This document shows positions 47,812-59,375 of a stretch of DNA of 64,000 nt, piece by piece; position 1 is the first letter of the stretch, and each line of letters begins with the position of its first letter. The position numbers and the translations under genes are program-made. The stretch comes from Cycas panzhihuaensis (taxonomy: Eukaryota; Cycadophyta): contig CM041465.1 of the NCBI GenBank assembly GCA_023213395.1, forward strand, positions 57,915,741-57,979,740, in the 5' to 3' direction. Below the pieces are notes generated by a model. It did no database searches. It was not told where the DNA came from and saw nothing but the letters and a program-made list of their open reading frames with translations.

Positions 47812-49647
47812 AGGGTCTACCAGTGCCTTTCAGTAATTAGTATGGAGATCTTTGCATGCAGCCCTGTCACAAACTAATACAATGAATGAAGCAATACATG
47901 GCTCTTAAACGAGACAAGAAGAAGACGTTGTCCACCAGATGCCAAAGTCATTCTGAAAGGTTCTTCTAAGCATCAAACACATCATCGATATCCTTTCAAG
48001 GAGCCGCATATGATACCTCCTTTATCTCCTTATTCACAACTCTCATAACCAAGTTGGTTCTTATAAGGAAGTGTCTGCGATTGTTGCGAGCATTAATGTC
48101 AAAGCAAAGGATCTAGAGACGTCCATTGGAGGAGGCAATGTGAGAGGAGAGGAAGCATGCACGTTCTGACAACGATCATTGAAGAACACTAGACGGATGT
48201 AGATGCCAAAATACAACGGTAGAAGTAATACACGGATGCGGCCCATTGCCCTGCAGACATCCACGGCTACAGGTTCATGGCTTTGTTGGCGTAGACTCTA
48301 CCAAATCATCCACAGCTCCGCCTGAGATTCATTGCACCAAAGATGGATGAAAACGCACTCACGCACCTCACGAACCTCCACGGCCCATGCCATTACCGAA
48401 GAAGATGCCATTACCAGAGACAATGAAGCACACCATTACTAGAGACGGAGCTCATGCACCTTGCATCCTCGCTTCTACCCAGAAGTATTTGGGCCAGTAG
48501 AAACGGATGGCACAAGAGTCAAACCAGATTGTCCTCCAAAAGAACGTGTCGAGAGTTGGTCGTGACCATTCTTAGACATAGAAGACGACGATGAAACATC
48601 CTCACAGAGAAGAGAAGACGCCAACGATACGCAGCCCGCCGTTGCATTGGTAAAACCCGATTAGAGTTCCTTCATGATTGCCAGACGCCAAAATTATTAA
48701 AATCCTCCATAAAGTTTTTTCAAATGCAAAAACTTTTAAATTTATTTTGTATTATTTCGAATCTGCCCTCATACTCCTTTATTTACTTTTTCTTCTAAAG
48801 TTTATGTTAATCAAACTAAATTGCATTATTGTTTCGAGTCCATAAGTTCCTAAGCCCCCCAGCCCCCCGGTCTCATCACCATCTAATATGACCATGACCC
48901 TATTATGAAAAGGGTCTAAAATTTCAATTTCGTTTTTCTATTTTTTTGTTTTTGAAGCAAAAATGGGGTACCTATGCTTTTTTCCCCATAACTTCCTCAT
49001 ATGGAGTCAGAATCCAATTCCAGAAGAAATGTCGGATTCCTGACTCAGACGCGGACATTTTGATTGGCCTTTCAAGTTTGTTGGATGCCATTTTGATTAG
49101 CAAATCCTTGTTCGAATTCAAGTCTTCATTTTCGTCCTAGTATGTTCAGGTACGTACCTCTAACCCATAATTTTCTTCACATTCTTGTTTTAATTTAATA
49201 CACAATTGATTATTTTTTAAATTTATCAAGTAACTATATTCTTTATTTGTGTATTTTAATAAATTCATGAAGTTTATTAAATCATTATTTCACTATTTTT
49301 TTAAATGTAAATGATGTTATAAACATGCAACACTTAATTGTTTCATTTAATTTATGATTTATTTTAAGTCACTAATATGCAACTGTCATATACTTGATTA
49401 TTTTTTCATAAATATTTGATTAAAAATCTTATACTTCTTGATCAATGATTATCAAACTTTCAATATTAATGAAATTATTTTCTGTCAATGGCAAATTAAC
49501 TTAAAGATTACCTTAATGTTCAGTATCTATCAATGAATTTATTTTTGTGACTTATTTACTTTATTCACTTACAATTTCAGTCAAACTTGTCATAACCTCT
49601 TCTAATTTTCTTCTAAGAGGATCTCTAATCGTCGGTTTGTTCCCAAT
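47812..49647 (+). other. long leader of copia element 3
   Basis: No gag or pol here. Bases 47850-48700 are GC-richer than the rest, and 48946-49140 is open for 64 codons without similarity I recognise. It may include sequence acquired from elsewhere. Confidence 0.4.
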
Positions 49648-50586
49648 ATGGCACTTATGCCAGGGGCAACCTCCTGTGTATCAATTTCAATATTAACCGC
49701 CTCTAATTATGCCAATTGGAAAAATAGAATATCCCATCATCTTAAACAACAAAAGATATGGCGATATGTCACAGGAGAGTTTGCAAAACCTAAAGACGAA
49801 ACATCAGAAGCTTATATAGTCTATCTGATGAACTATGATGGAGCCCTAGGCACCATCCTAACCTCCCTCTCCCCAAACATTAGCAAGCATTTCTCTGATA
49901 TAGATGATATTGCCATTGTCTGGAAAACTCTTAAGGAAAAGTACGACAAGGTTGACACACAACAGTTAGCTACTTTAGAACAACAAATGTACGATCTAAA
50001 TTATGAAGACTTTCATAAAGTTGAAGATTTTTTATCAAAACATCAACTCATTAACAAAGACCTAGCAAATTATATCAAATCTTCCACAAAAGTAGGTGAT
50101 AAAGCGGTCATTGTAACACATGCAAAACACGACGATACACTCGTCTGTCTTGCAATTAATAAACTCTCAAAACACTTTAATCTTTTCAAAACTGTTAAGC
50201 AACAAGCAAGACATCCATCAATTACTTTTGATCAATTAACAAATCAACTAGTTGAACATCAAAACATGTTTATTCAGACTGGAAAACTAAAAGATCCTTC
50301 ACAGGCTCTTTTTTCCAAGTCACAACCAATTACTAAATCTAAACATCAAAATAATCATCATTATTCCAAATCCCAAAAACCTCATAGAGGTTCATCCACT
50401 CAAAATAATCCTCATCATAACACTAAGTATTCTGGATTACTTAAATCTCAGAATACCTCTAAACAGTCATTCTCAAAAAGGAATACTGTCAATACTAATC
50501 CTAATCAGAATATTAGTTGTGCTTACTGTCACAAAAAGGGGTACAATATTGATGTCTGTAGGAATAGAATTGCCTCTGAAGCTTGA
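49648..50586 (+). CDS. copia element 3 Gag
   Basis: 312 codons from an ATG close after the leader. The core has SNYANWKNRISHHLKQQKIW, then VWKTLKEKYDKVDTQQLATL, typical of the copia gag (UBN2-type) domain, then a Gln/Asn/Ser/His-rich tail and a zinc knuckle CAYCHKKGYNIDVC in which the His of CCHC is Tyr. It ends at a TGA, but the same frame continues through protease to 50964, so the stop probably broke a single gag-pol frame. Confidence 0.8.
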   Translation: MALMPGATSCVSISILTASNYANWKNRISHHLKQQKIWRYVTGEFAKPKDETSEAYIVYLMNYDGALGTILTSLSPNISKHFSDIDDIAIVWKTLKEKYDKVDTQQLATLEQQMYDLNYEDFHKVEDFLSKHQLINKDLANYIKSSTKVGDKAVIVTHAKHDDTLVCLAINKLSKHFNLFKTVKQQARHPSITFDQLTNQLVEHQNMFIQTGKLKDPSQALFSKSQPITKSKHQNNHHYSKSQKPHRGSSTQNNPHHNTKYSGLLKSQNTSKQSFSKRNTVNTNPNQNISCAYCHKKGYNIDVCRNRIASEA

Positions 50587-50964
50587 AAAGCTTCTAAGGG
50601 GATCCAATTACGATCCCACAATTCCCATTATTCCCTAACTGCTTCCACATTAGCTTTTTCAGCACCAACCACTCAACCACCTCTGTGGATTCTCGATTCA
50701 GGTGCTTCCCATCACATGATAGGACACCAAGAATACCTTGCTTCATATCAGTCTGATTCAAACTCTGACGAAGAGATCTCTTTTGGGAGTGGAACTCAAC
50801 TCAAAGTCAAAGGAACAGGTGATGTTGCTTTGAAAGATGGTTCAATTAAGGACGTATTCTACATTCTTGGCTTATTACCTAATCTCCTCTTAGTATATCA
50901 AATATGTCAGAAAAATCTCATTGTAGAATTCTGGAAAGATAAATTTATTATCAAACAACCATAA
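50587..50964 (+). pseudogene. copia element 3 protease
   Basis: In frame with Gag after one TGA. It carries PPLWILDSGASHHMIG and then DVFYILGLLPNLLLVYQICQ (written in part), a standard copia protease. The frame ends within the first unit of a 153-bp tandem duplication. Confidence 0.8.
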
Positions 50965-51239
50965 AATAAATTTAAATCAATTGCCTCATGACCTGCAGAT
51001 CACAAAACAGGTCTTTACAGCTTAACAAATCTCTAGCATTCTAAAACAAAAACCTTTAGTGCCTTTATAGCCAATTCTAACCCAGTGAAAGATAAATTTA
51101 TTATCAAACAACCATAAAATAAATTTAAATCAATTGCCTCATGACCTGCAGATCACAAAACAGGTCTTTACAGCTTAACAAATCTCTAGCATTCTAAAAC
51201 AAAAACCTTTAGTGCCTTTATAGCCAATTCTAACCCAGT
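50934..51239 (+). repeat. 153-bp tandem duplication in copia element 3 pol
   Basis: Bases 50934-51086 are repeated at 51087-51239 with no mismatch seen. The unit covers the protease end and the start of the GAG-pre-integrase region. 153 is a multiple of three, so it does not shift the frame itself. Perfect identity indicates a recent event or an assembly artefact. Confidence 0.9.
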
Positions 51240-52515
51240 CGGTAAGCTTTGGCATGCTCGATTCGATCATACGAGTTATGGAAAACTCCAGTATCTAAGT
51301 AAGCATGATATGGTTCATGGCTTACCTACATTAAAAACTGTCTATGGTGTTTGTGAAACCTGTGTCACAGGCAAACAACACATGGACCCTTTCCCAAAAC
51401 ATACTACCTTTCGAGCAAAGGCTCAACTTGAACTTATTCATTCTGATATCTGTGGTCCATTCTAAGTATCTTCATACTCTAGAAGCACATATTCCATCAC
51501 ATTTATTGATGATTTATCTAGAAAATGCTAGTTATACATTCTAAAAACAAGAAGTCAAGTATTTGATATTTTTGTTGAATCCAAAATCTTAGTTGAAAAC
51601 CAAACAAACTTTAAAATCAAAATCTTCAGAACAGATAATGCTAAGAAATACTTGAGTAACAATTTACTAATTACTGCAAAAAACATGGAATACAATTGCA
51701 ACATTCTGTAGCATATACGTCTCAACAAAATGGTGTTGCTAAATGCAAAAATCGTACACTTGTTGAGATTACCAGATGCATGTTACATGCAAAAGGTTTT
51801 GACTTAAAGTTGTGGGCAAAAGCTATTGCTTGCTCCAACTATTTATTAAATCGCTTACTATGCAAATCTCTACAGAATATTACGTCAGAACAAAAATGGT
51901 CTGGGCATAAACCTTTTGTTAAACATTTAAGAATCTTCGGCAGCATTGCTTGGGGGCATGTTCTCAAAGAAAAACGACAGAAACTTGATCTTAAAGGTTT
52001 CAAATACATCTTTATTGGTTACAGTGAAGAAAGCAAAGCTTACAAACTTCTAAATCCAACCACGCATAAGATTTCAATCTTGCGTGATGTTATATTTGAT
52101 GCAGAAGGCTTTTCATCAAAAACTTCTTATGTTAAACTACCAGTTGAAAACCTGCTGACTAATACTCACTTAATTGATCCCAATGACATACAAGCTGATC
52201 CTAAATCAATTGAGTCCTTATTTACTCAAGTCCAAAACCAGACTTTAAAAGAATCAACTACCTCTACTTCATCTAGTCAGCCTACATCACCAAAACAACA
52301 ACCCAACAATAGCAAACAACCTGTTTGGGCTCAAAAAACTCTTTCTAATGCTGGTTCTGATGCTGGTAATCCTTTGGATACCAGAAGAACTCGTTCCCAA
52401 AAACTTTAGACCAATTTTGCTCTAATGGTCAAAGTCATAGCCAGTGATGATCACAATACCTTTAAACAAGCAAGTAACAATCCCATATGGCAACAAGCCA
52501 TGCAAGTTGAAATAG
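51240..52515 (+). pseudogene. copia element 3 integrase and linker
   Basis: Reads LWHARFDHTSYGKLQYLS with CETCVTGK (zinc domain), ELIHSDICGPF and SITFIDDLS, then RTDNAKKYLSNN for the second Asp block, and from 51696 an open frame of 237 codons with SYTSQQNGVAKCKNRTLVEI (catalytic Glu replaced by Lys where E is usual) and LRIFGSIAWGHV. A Ser/Gln-rich linker and NPIWQQAMQVE, the start of the reverse transcriptase module, close it. Stops at about 51464 and 51530. Confidence 0.82.
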
Positions 52516-52650
52516 ATATTATAATTATTTTTGAGGTGGTTTTTTATCCCCTAAAGGGGTTTTCCACCTGCCAGATCTGGTGAACCTGTATGTCTTGCTG
52601 AATAGATTGCTTTCATATATATTAAGTAATTGTTTGTACCCTCTCTAACA
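52516..52650 (+). repeat. 3' LTR remnant of copia element 3
   Basis: Matches the end of the 5' LTR from ATATTATAATTATTTT to the terminal CA. The junction falls at an AT-rich word present in both partners. Confidence 0.85.
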
Positions 52651-52667
52651 ATGTTGATGATGTTGAT

Positions 52668-52955
52668 TGTTGACATATAAGGATTTTTTGGTGTGAAGTC
52701 CAAACCATACCAAAAATGAGGTAACCTGGGCTGGTCACACTCGTGAATAAGAGATAGGGTTGGTTAAATATTCAATATCCAAGGGATAATTGATTATAAT
52801 TGATTCAATGATTGATAGGTTGATGATCGATATTATATATATGAATATATTTATACTCTAACTATGGAAGGATGTGTCCAATTAATAAATAGACATGACC
52901 CTTCACCAATTAATATGATTAGTTATGCATAATTACACCATTTAGGCTCACTACA
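52668..52955 (-). repeat. 3' LTR of the gag-only element
   Basis: 288 bp with TG...CA ends on the minus strand and a purine tract just upstream. No partner copy in the window, so it rests on termini and context only. Confidence 0.55.
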
Positions 52956-52962
52956 AGCTTTC

Positions 52963-54588
52963 CCCTCTTGAAAGGCTTCGTCTTTGAAGGTTACTGGAAT
53001 GCCATAGCCCTCGTGCAAGTAGCATAATGTTGTATAGATTTGCAAGATTCACATGTTGATTTAAGTCATAACAGGAATGTTGAACATGTGATTCAAAAAA
53101 TGCTTTGTCTTGGATCTTCGTTAATCTTTTATTGAACCATGGCGTTATAGACCATTGTCTTCTGGCTTGATAGAATTTCTGGCTTTGTGATAGTTGCATG
53201 GTATACTCATTTATTAAGTGGATTGTTATTAAGACGTTCCAAGGAATCTTCCACTCAAAATTATGATTAGGTATCTTGATTTCCTAAGATCTTTGTCGAT
53301 TTTTTGTTGCATTTTGAATTTGAGCTAAGAAGATATCCAACACAATTTCTTCAACTTTTAAGGGAATAAAAGGAGTACTGGTGATGGTTCTCAAGCAAGT
53401 GATGGTAATTGGGCGATACTGAGGAGACCACACTATAAGATCCTTTTCCTGTATATTTATATCTGGTGTTGATTCTTCAAATTTGTCATCGTTAGTTATT
53501 AATCTTGAATTCTTGACATTGAGAGGTGTACTATATTTATTGTTACTAGTATCAGGAGTTAATTTTTCACTAGATGATTTATTATTCGATGGAAGGATCT
53601 GGCAAAATATTTTATCATTAGGTTTCTGTTTATCGACATCTTTAGTAGAAACCATGGAAATGATGTGAGGAATAGGGATATTTTGTTTTCGAATTCTCCA
53701 ATTGTTATCCTCATCTGCACGCGAAAGTGGGCTTTTTCGAACCTTCCAACTGTTGTCCATATCTACATGTGAAAGTGGTTGAATAAGTTGATATCCTTTT
53801 CCAAATTGTTTATGATATGGATGCTTCTTGGATATAGGAGACAAATTAGTTATTTTGCAAGTTATCTAATTTCCAATGATGGATTCATTTTTATCATAAT
53901 TTGATTCTTTTATCTTTGCATTTGTAACTTGATTTCTTACTAATACAGGTATTTGTTTGCTTTGATCTGTTGAAATTGCTTGCAGTTTAAATTCTCATTC
54001 TTGGTTGTTTATCACCTTCATTGATATGTTTGAATGTGCATCCTTTTCAAAGTTTATTAATTTTTTATTCTTTCTCAGCTGCTTGTTTTCTTTTTTGATT
54101 GCTGCCAACAATAATGCATCATTAAGGCTTATTAGTTTCGAAGACAAATCTAGTTCTGATTGATATTTGAATGTTGTTTGGTGAGGGGATTCTTTGCTTC
54201 CTTCATCTGCTTTTGACTTTACTAAATTTTCTTTAGGGCTCAATTCAATAATAAATTCTATTTGTACTTCAGTAACAGTGGTGTCATCTTCTTTAAATTG
54301 ACTTTTAAATGGCATTAAGAATAATTTCCAAGTTATAGTTTTATGATTCTCATTTTCTTGTTCTTGAGACTAATTTTGCCACTAGCTGAATGCCATTTTA
54401 TACATATGCAATGCAGCATATAATACTTTCTCTTCATCGTTTATAATGTTTTGATGTAAGAAAAAGTTTTCTAGCTCTTGTAACTAATCGAGAGCGCATT
54501 CTTTTAACCTATAGAATTGAGAGATGCTAAAATTTTACTTGATCTTCCAATTTGGCAAACATAGTTTGATATACTCGAATTTTGACAT
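52963..54588 (-). pseudogene. Gag-like protein with repeated Trp/Arg motif, no zinc knuckle
   Basis: The N-terminal part (MSKFEYIKLCLPNWKIK, then LQELENFFLHQNIINDEEKV, YAALHMYKMAFSWWQN with stops) follows the pattern of gypsy gag cores. Open frames 54315-53995, 53844-53284 and 53199-52951 continue it with few stops between. The middle part repeats DMDNSWKVRK and DEDNNWRIRK, and LSRADEDNNW resembles motifs of plant eIF4B. The C-terminal part ends LSRGESL across the purine tract. No CCHC knuckle and no protease are seen. Role inferred as particle protein of a non-autonomous element; the middle part is unrecognised. Confidence 0.5.
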
Positions 54589-54599
54589 ATCTTGTTTAT

Positions 54600-55318
54600 A
54601 TACTAGATTTAGATAGTCCCATTCCTTCAAGTATTTGATAGAAAATAATCTATGGTAATGTTTTGACAGTAATATCAATTTTTTTTTTTTTGGTTATACT
54701 ATGGATGTTGTAAGAAGTGATAGAGGTTGCAATTTAAGTACTGATATAAAAGTGGGTAAGCCTACTAGTATCTCTGGACTAGATGGCAGAGCGACGGACA
54801 GGACAGTGGATCGAATGTTTCTATGTTGACTGTCCCTCCTCAATCTCAACGTAACACCTAGTAATCTTTGATGGCTATGATTTAGATGACAAAGAGATAT
54901 GTAGTTCTCTGTCTAGCATAATATGCACCCAACTATGCAAGGACTATTGTTTGATTTTATGAAAATATATTAAAGATTGTGTATTCCGTTGCAACGTGAA
55001 TACACAAATATATTCTTTGAATCACAAAAATATTTTTTGAATTCCATTGTTGTGGATGTGTAGTGTTCTTATGCTTTTCTTGGTTGACCAATAAATACAA
55101 CTATTAGTATGTCTTTTGAATTAGATGAACCTTCATTGATTATATGTTACACTATGAATGTATGGGATCTAGTTGCTTCCCAATTTAAGCCTAATTGGTA
55201 TAGAGTGAAAGTATATATATAAAGTAAATATATATAATGTAATTGTTATTGACTCTAACAATCACTTACAGACTATGTAAAAGTTTGACCATTTAGAGGT
55301 GTTCCAAGAAGCCAGTCT
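54600..55318. other. unassigned stretch
   Basis: May hold the leader of the gag-only element. A T-run at 54681-54692 is the only simple feature. No gene seen. Confidence 0.3.
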
Positions 55319-55323
55319 TAAAT

Positions 55324-56191
55324 TGATCCAGGAGGATCTACCATATGTTTACAGGATGCGGAAAATGCTAGGCATTGGCATAACTGAAAGAGATATGGCC
55401 AAATGGTATCAAAATTATATGAAATTTGGTGTAAAGGTAGAAGACACATCCCACTAGATGTGTACAAAAGGTGGGGTTCATAAAATATCATTTGATTAGA
55501 GTTCAAGCCTTGTTTTGCATAAAATTAATCCCACAGCTAGCAGAAAAAAATAGCAAATACATATTATCATTAAATGAATAAAAATGTGGTCAAATGACAT
55601 CCAAATGAGCTAAAATTTTGAGGAAGCAGAAGGGACATATGTTCTTATACGTGTACCAAATTTGAGCCAAATTGGAGTCCGTTAAGATTAGTTACAAGCT
55701 GCAACTTTTTAAGAATTGCATGAAGGCCACTTGGACAATATGCATTTTGGTGGTTAGTGGTTATACTTAAATGTTTGCCACTTGTTAAACATGCAATTTT
55801 GGTTTCTTTCTATAAATTGAGCCCTATTACGGGTTGGAGAAGTAGTTCTTGGAGGTGAAAGGCACTTGACTTGGGAAGCATCCTTGGAGAAGCATTTTGG
55901 AGGGTTGGAGTCCCCCTTATGGTATAATTGTATCATTTATTCCTTGTAATTTTACCATTCTTTTGCTAGTTGATTTCTCCACCATTAAATGGAGATTTTC
56001 ATAGTTTAATAAAAGTACTACTCCTCATAGTTTTGGATCAATGTCAAGAATAAATGATTTGGTGTAGAATTTCCTTTCGTGGGCTCATTGTTGTTTTGAT
56101 GTTATTGAGATTTCTACACTAACTCCTAGGATCTCAAGGAGAAAAGGTTGATAATTGACTTCTTCACCAACTAAGCTCTATTTTGGGATCA
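55324..56191 (+). repeat. 5' LTR of gypsy element 4
   Basis: 868 bp. Equivalent to 60811-61869 apart from a ~195-bp extra unit in the latter and scattered substitutions. Confidence 0.9.
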
Positions 56192-56234
56192 TATTTTGGT
56201 ATCAGAGCCTGTGATCTTTGTTGTAGGGACTTGA

Positions 56235-57557
56235 ATGGTACAAACAAGGAAAGGATACAAAGAAAAAGGTGAAGACTTTCTTGTGTTGCAATCACCAAGA
56301 AGACAAAGAAAGAATCCAAGCACCATGGCTGAAAAAGAAGATGGAGAAATTAGATTTGAAAAGCTTGAGAAGAACGTAGAAGCCTTGATGCAAATGATGA
56401 CCCAACTTCCACCTCTAGTCAAGGGAAAAGGCAAAAAGGAAGTTGAAGGAGGATCCACATATGACCACAACCATGAAGAGGAAGAGGAGGAGACCTTAAA
56501 GCACTCTTTTGAAGAAAGCAAGGGTACTTCATCTCATCAACCTTTCAAGGTGGAGGCAAAGTTGGATATTCCAACTTATGATGGAGAGGTAAATGCTGAA
56601 AAGTTGGACCATTGGTTGGATCAACTTGAAACCTACTTCATAATTTATGCTGATAGTAATGCTCAAAAGCTTTCATTTGCTAGGCTCAAGTTGTGTAAAC
56701 ATGCATTGACATGGTGGAATGCATATTTGAAGACTCATGATGTATCTTCTTTTTTATGGATGGATTTTAAGAAAATAATAAAGAAGCAATACTACCCCAT
56801 AGGTTATGAGGAAGACCAATGGGTCACTTGGCAATATTTATGCCAAGGGAGAGGTGTAAGTGTCCAAGACTATACTTCTTTATTTTTTAGGCATGGCATG
56901 CTACATGGTATTAATATAAATGAACATGTCACTCTTATGAAATTCATTGGAGGATTACATGAATACATAAGGAGGGAACTAAGGCTTTTTAAGGTTCAAT
57001 CCATTGGAGAAGCAAGTAGAATGGCTATGGCAATAGAAAGTAAAAGCAAGAAATCTACATTCATGTCTAAAGATTCTACTTTTACTTCTAATAAGTATGA
57101 AAATAATCCTAAATTGCACTCATCTAAAAGGCAAGAAGGAAAGAAGAAAAGAACTAATTTTGTTAAAAGTTCTAACTATTGTGAGCATTGTGACATTAGC
57201 GATCATATTACAGCAAAGTGTTGGAAGTTGCATCCAGAGCTAAAGCAAAAGCATATCAAGGATATAGAATTAAGAAAGAAGGAAAAAGGGAAAGCACTAC
57301 TTTCTGAGGTGGAGATTCAAAGTGAAGGAGAAGAAGAGAAGGTTACTCTACTTACAAATTATGAAGATGATGCTACAAGGGAGGAACTATTTCACTTGAA
57401 GCTTCAAGTAGGAAATAGTATGATTGGTGCCATTATAGATCCGGGGAGCCAAAAGAATTTGATCTCAGAAAGTTTGGTAAAGAGCATTGGGTTGGTAACT
57501 ACTCCTCACCCTCACCCATATCCTCTTGGTTGGATCCATAAAGATGTGGAAATGTAA
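56235..57557 (+). CDS. gypsy element 4 Gag and protease start
   Basis: 440 codons from the first ATG after the PBS. Residues 1-110 are charged with a coiled-coil-like segment (FEKLEKNVEALMQMM). Residues 112-270 are the gag core: LDIPTYDGEVNAEKLDHWLD, KHALTWWNAYL and FKKIIKKQYYP. A zinc knuckle CEHCDISDHITAKC with CWKLHPEL follows at about 316-335. The protease begins at about 400 with GAIIDPGSQKNLIS, where DSGS is usual; the frame then ends at 57557 and the rest of the protease (AVLGSPYLWDRDA) is readable beyond the stop up to 57770. The protein may still form particles; protease activity is doubtful. Confidence 0.85.
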   Translation: MVQTRKGYKEKGEDFLVLQSPRRQRKNPSTMAEKEDGEIRFEKLEKNVEALMQMMTQLPPLVKGKGKKEVEGGSTYDHNHEEEEEETLKHSFEESKGTSSHQPFKVEAKLDIPTYDGEVNAEKLDHWLDQLETYFIIYADSNAQKLSFARLKLCKHALTWWNAYLKTHDVSSFLWMDFKKIIKKQYYPIGYEEDQWVTWQYLCQGRGVSVQDYTSLFFRHGMLHGININEHVTLMKFIGGLHEYIRRELRLFKVQSIGEASRMAMAIESKSKKSTFMSKDSTFTSNKYENNPKLHSSKRQEGKKKRTNFVKSSNYCEHCDISDHITAKCWKLHPELKQKHIKDIELRKKEKGKALLSEVEIQSEGEEEKVTLLTNYEDDATREELFHLKLQVGNSMIGAIIDPGSQKNLISESLVKSIGLVTTPHPHPYPLGWIHKDVEM

Positions 57558-57802
57558 ATATCAAAGCAATGTACACTTAAATTTTCCATCACTAATGATT
57601 TTGTTGATGAAGTAATATGTGATGTTGTGCCATTAGATGTATGCCATGCTGTGCTTGGAAGTCCCTACTTGTGGGATCGAGATGCACTCTTCTATCGAAG
57701 GGAGAGAAAGTATCGGTTGATGAAGGATAACAAGGGCTTCATCATAAAGGCCACAAAGAAGCACTTGGAATAGCATTAATTTCAGCTACTCAAGCAAAAA
57801 GG

Positions 57803-59374
57803 ATGATCAATGCATGTGGTAAATTTGTCATCTTAATGGTAAGGAGAAAAGAAGAGCCAGGAGATGAAGAAGGTCCTTCTACTCACACTCTTCTTATATC
57901 ACCTAAACAAATGCAACAAATTGAGGAGTTAAAGACAAGGTATGATATTCTATTTCAACATGTTGATGGGCTACCACCAAAGAGAAAGATAGAGCATGAA
58001 ATCACTCTTGTAGGAGATGCACCATTGCCTAATGTTGCTTTGTATAGGCACTCCATTGTAGAGAATAATGAGATAAAGAGGCAAGTTGAGGAGTTGCTTA
58101 ATCAAGGGATCATAAGACCTTCATGTTCACCTTGTGGGTCACCAATTGTCTTGGTACCTAAGAAGGATGGAGGATGGAGAATGTGTATAGACTTTCGTGC
58201 TTTGAATAAAATTACAATTAAAAATCGCTACCCTTTGCCTCGCATAGATGATTTGCTTGATCAAATTCAGCATGCTTGTTATTTTACTAAGTTGGATTTG
58301 AAAAGCGGTTATCACCAAGTTAGGGTCAAGGAGGAGGACACATGGAAGACGACCTTCAAAACAAAGCAAGGACTCTTTGAGTGGATGGTTATGCCTTTCG
58401 GATTGTGTAATGCTCCTGCAACATTTATGAGGCTAATGAATGAAATGTTAAGGCCTTACTTGGATAATTTTGTTGTTGTCTATCTTGATGACATTTTGAT
58501 TTTCAGCAACACATGGGAGGAACATTTGCAGCACATAGAAGAAGTTTTAAAGACTATGGCTAAGCATCATTTGAAGCTTAATGTGAAGAAGTGTGAATTT
58601 GGCAAGGAGAACTTGATCTTCTTAGGCTTTGCGGTTGGAGGAGGAAAGTTGAGCATCAATCCACTCAAGACTCAAGCCATCCTCAAATGGCCTAGGCCAA
58701 CAAACATCACAGAGGTGAGAAGTTTTTGAGGAGCTTATCAATACTTGAGAAAGTTTATTCTTCATTTCTCACAGGCTGCAGCACCTCTACATGGATTGAC
58801 AAAATCTAGTAAAAAGTTTACTTGGGGTTCCAAGGAGGAAGAAGCTTTTCTTCTTTTAAAGAAGAAAATTTGTGAAGCACCGGTTTTGGCAATGCCAAAT
58901 TTGCAAAGGCCTTTTGAAGTAGAAGCTGATGCAAGTGGAAATGCGATGGGAGCTGTCCTTATTCAAGATGGGAAGCCTATTGCTTACCATTCAGAAGTCT
59001 TCACCCCTCAAGTGAAGAACTACCCAATATATGATCGAGAAATATTCGCACTTCATCAAGCATGCAAGCATTGGAGGTCATACTTACTCGAAAAAGAGGT
59101 TGTAGTTCATACCGATCATAAGCCTCTTCAATTTTTACAAACCCAAAGTAAATTACAGCAAGCAAGATACATGAAGTGGATGAGTTATTTACAACAATTC
59201 AATATTGTAATTAAGTACAAAAAGGGATCTAATAACAAAATTGCTGATATGTTATCTAGACCACCTTGTTCCACTTCTTCTTCTACTTTTGTTTGTAGTT
59301 CTCTTATGAGTTTGGTGTGGAACCAATGCATCATGAAGAGTACAAAGACTTGTACCATGAAGATGAAGCTTTGA
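57803..59374 (+). pseudogene. gypsy element 4 reverse transcriptase and RNase H
   Basis: The open part 57803-58729 includes the linker (DGLPPKRKIEHEI), then IVLVPKKDGGWRMCIDFRAL, TKLDLKSGYHQVRV, VMPFGLCNAPATF and VVYLDDILIFS, so all reverse transcriptase motifs are intact. One TGA at 58727-58729 (EVRSF, stop, GAYQYLRKF) separates it in frame from 58745-59374, with KFTWGSKEEEAF, VEADASGNAMGAVL, YDREIFALHQACKHW and VVHTDHKPLQFL of RNase H and the gypsy tail ADMLSRPP. The last ~30 codons of this frame are shifted from the true continuation. Confidence 0.92.
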
Positions 59375-59375
59375 A

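Larger units (their letters stand above)
47424..52650 (+). mobile_element. Ty1/copia element 3, reverse transcriptase deleted
   Basis: 5227 bp bounded by TSD ATGTT (47419-47423 and 52651-52655). The 5' LTR is 47424-47799, the PBS TGGTATCAGAGC is 47800-47811. Gag, protease and integrase follow after an unusually long leader (about 1.8 kb). At about 52515 the frame stops inside the linker before reverse transcriptase and passes directly into the last ~135 bp of an LTR. Reverse transcriptase, RNase H, purine tract and the start of the 3' LTR are gone. The intact outer end and TSD show the deletion was internal. Confidence 0.88.
52668..54588 (-). mobile_element. gag-only LTR element, single LTR seen
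   Basis: On the minus strand, a gag reading region runs from an ATG at 54588 to 52963, followed by a purine tract (AAGAGGGGAAAG, about 52969-52958) and an LTR from 52955 to 52668 (TGTAGTGAGCC...ATGTCAACA). No pol is present. The 5' LTR was not found to the right before another gypsy element begins at 55324, so the element is truncated or its 5' end lies further away. Confidence 0.6.
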
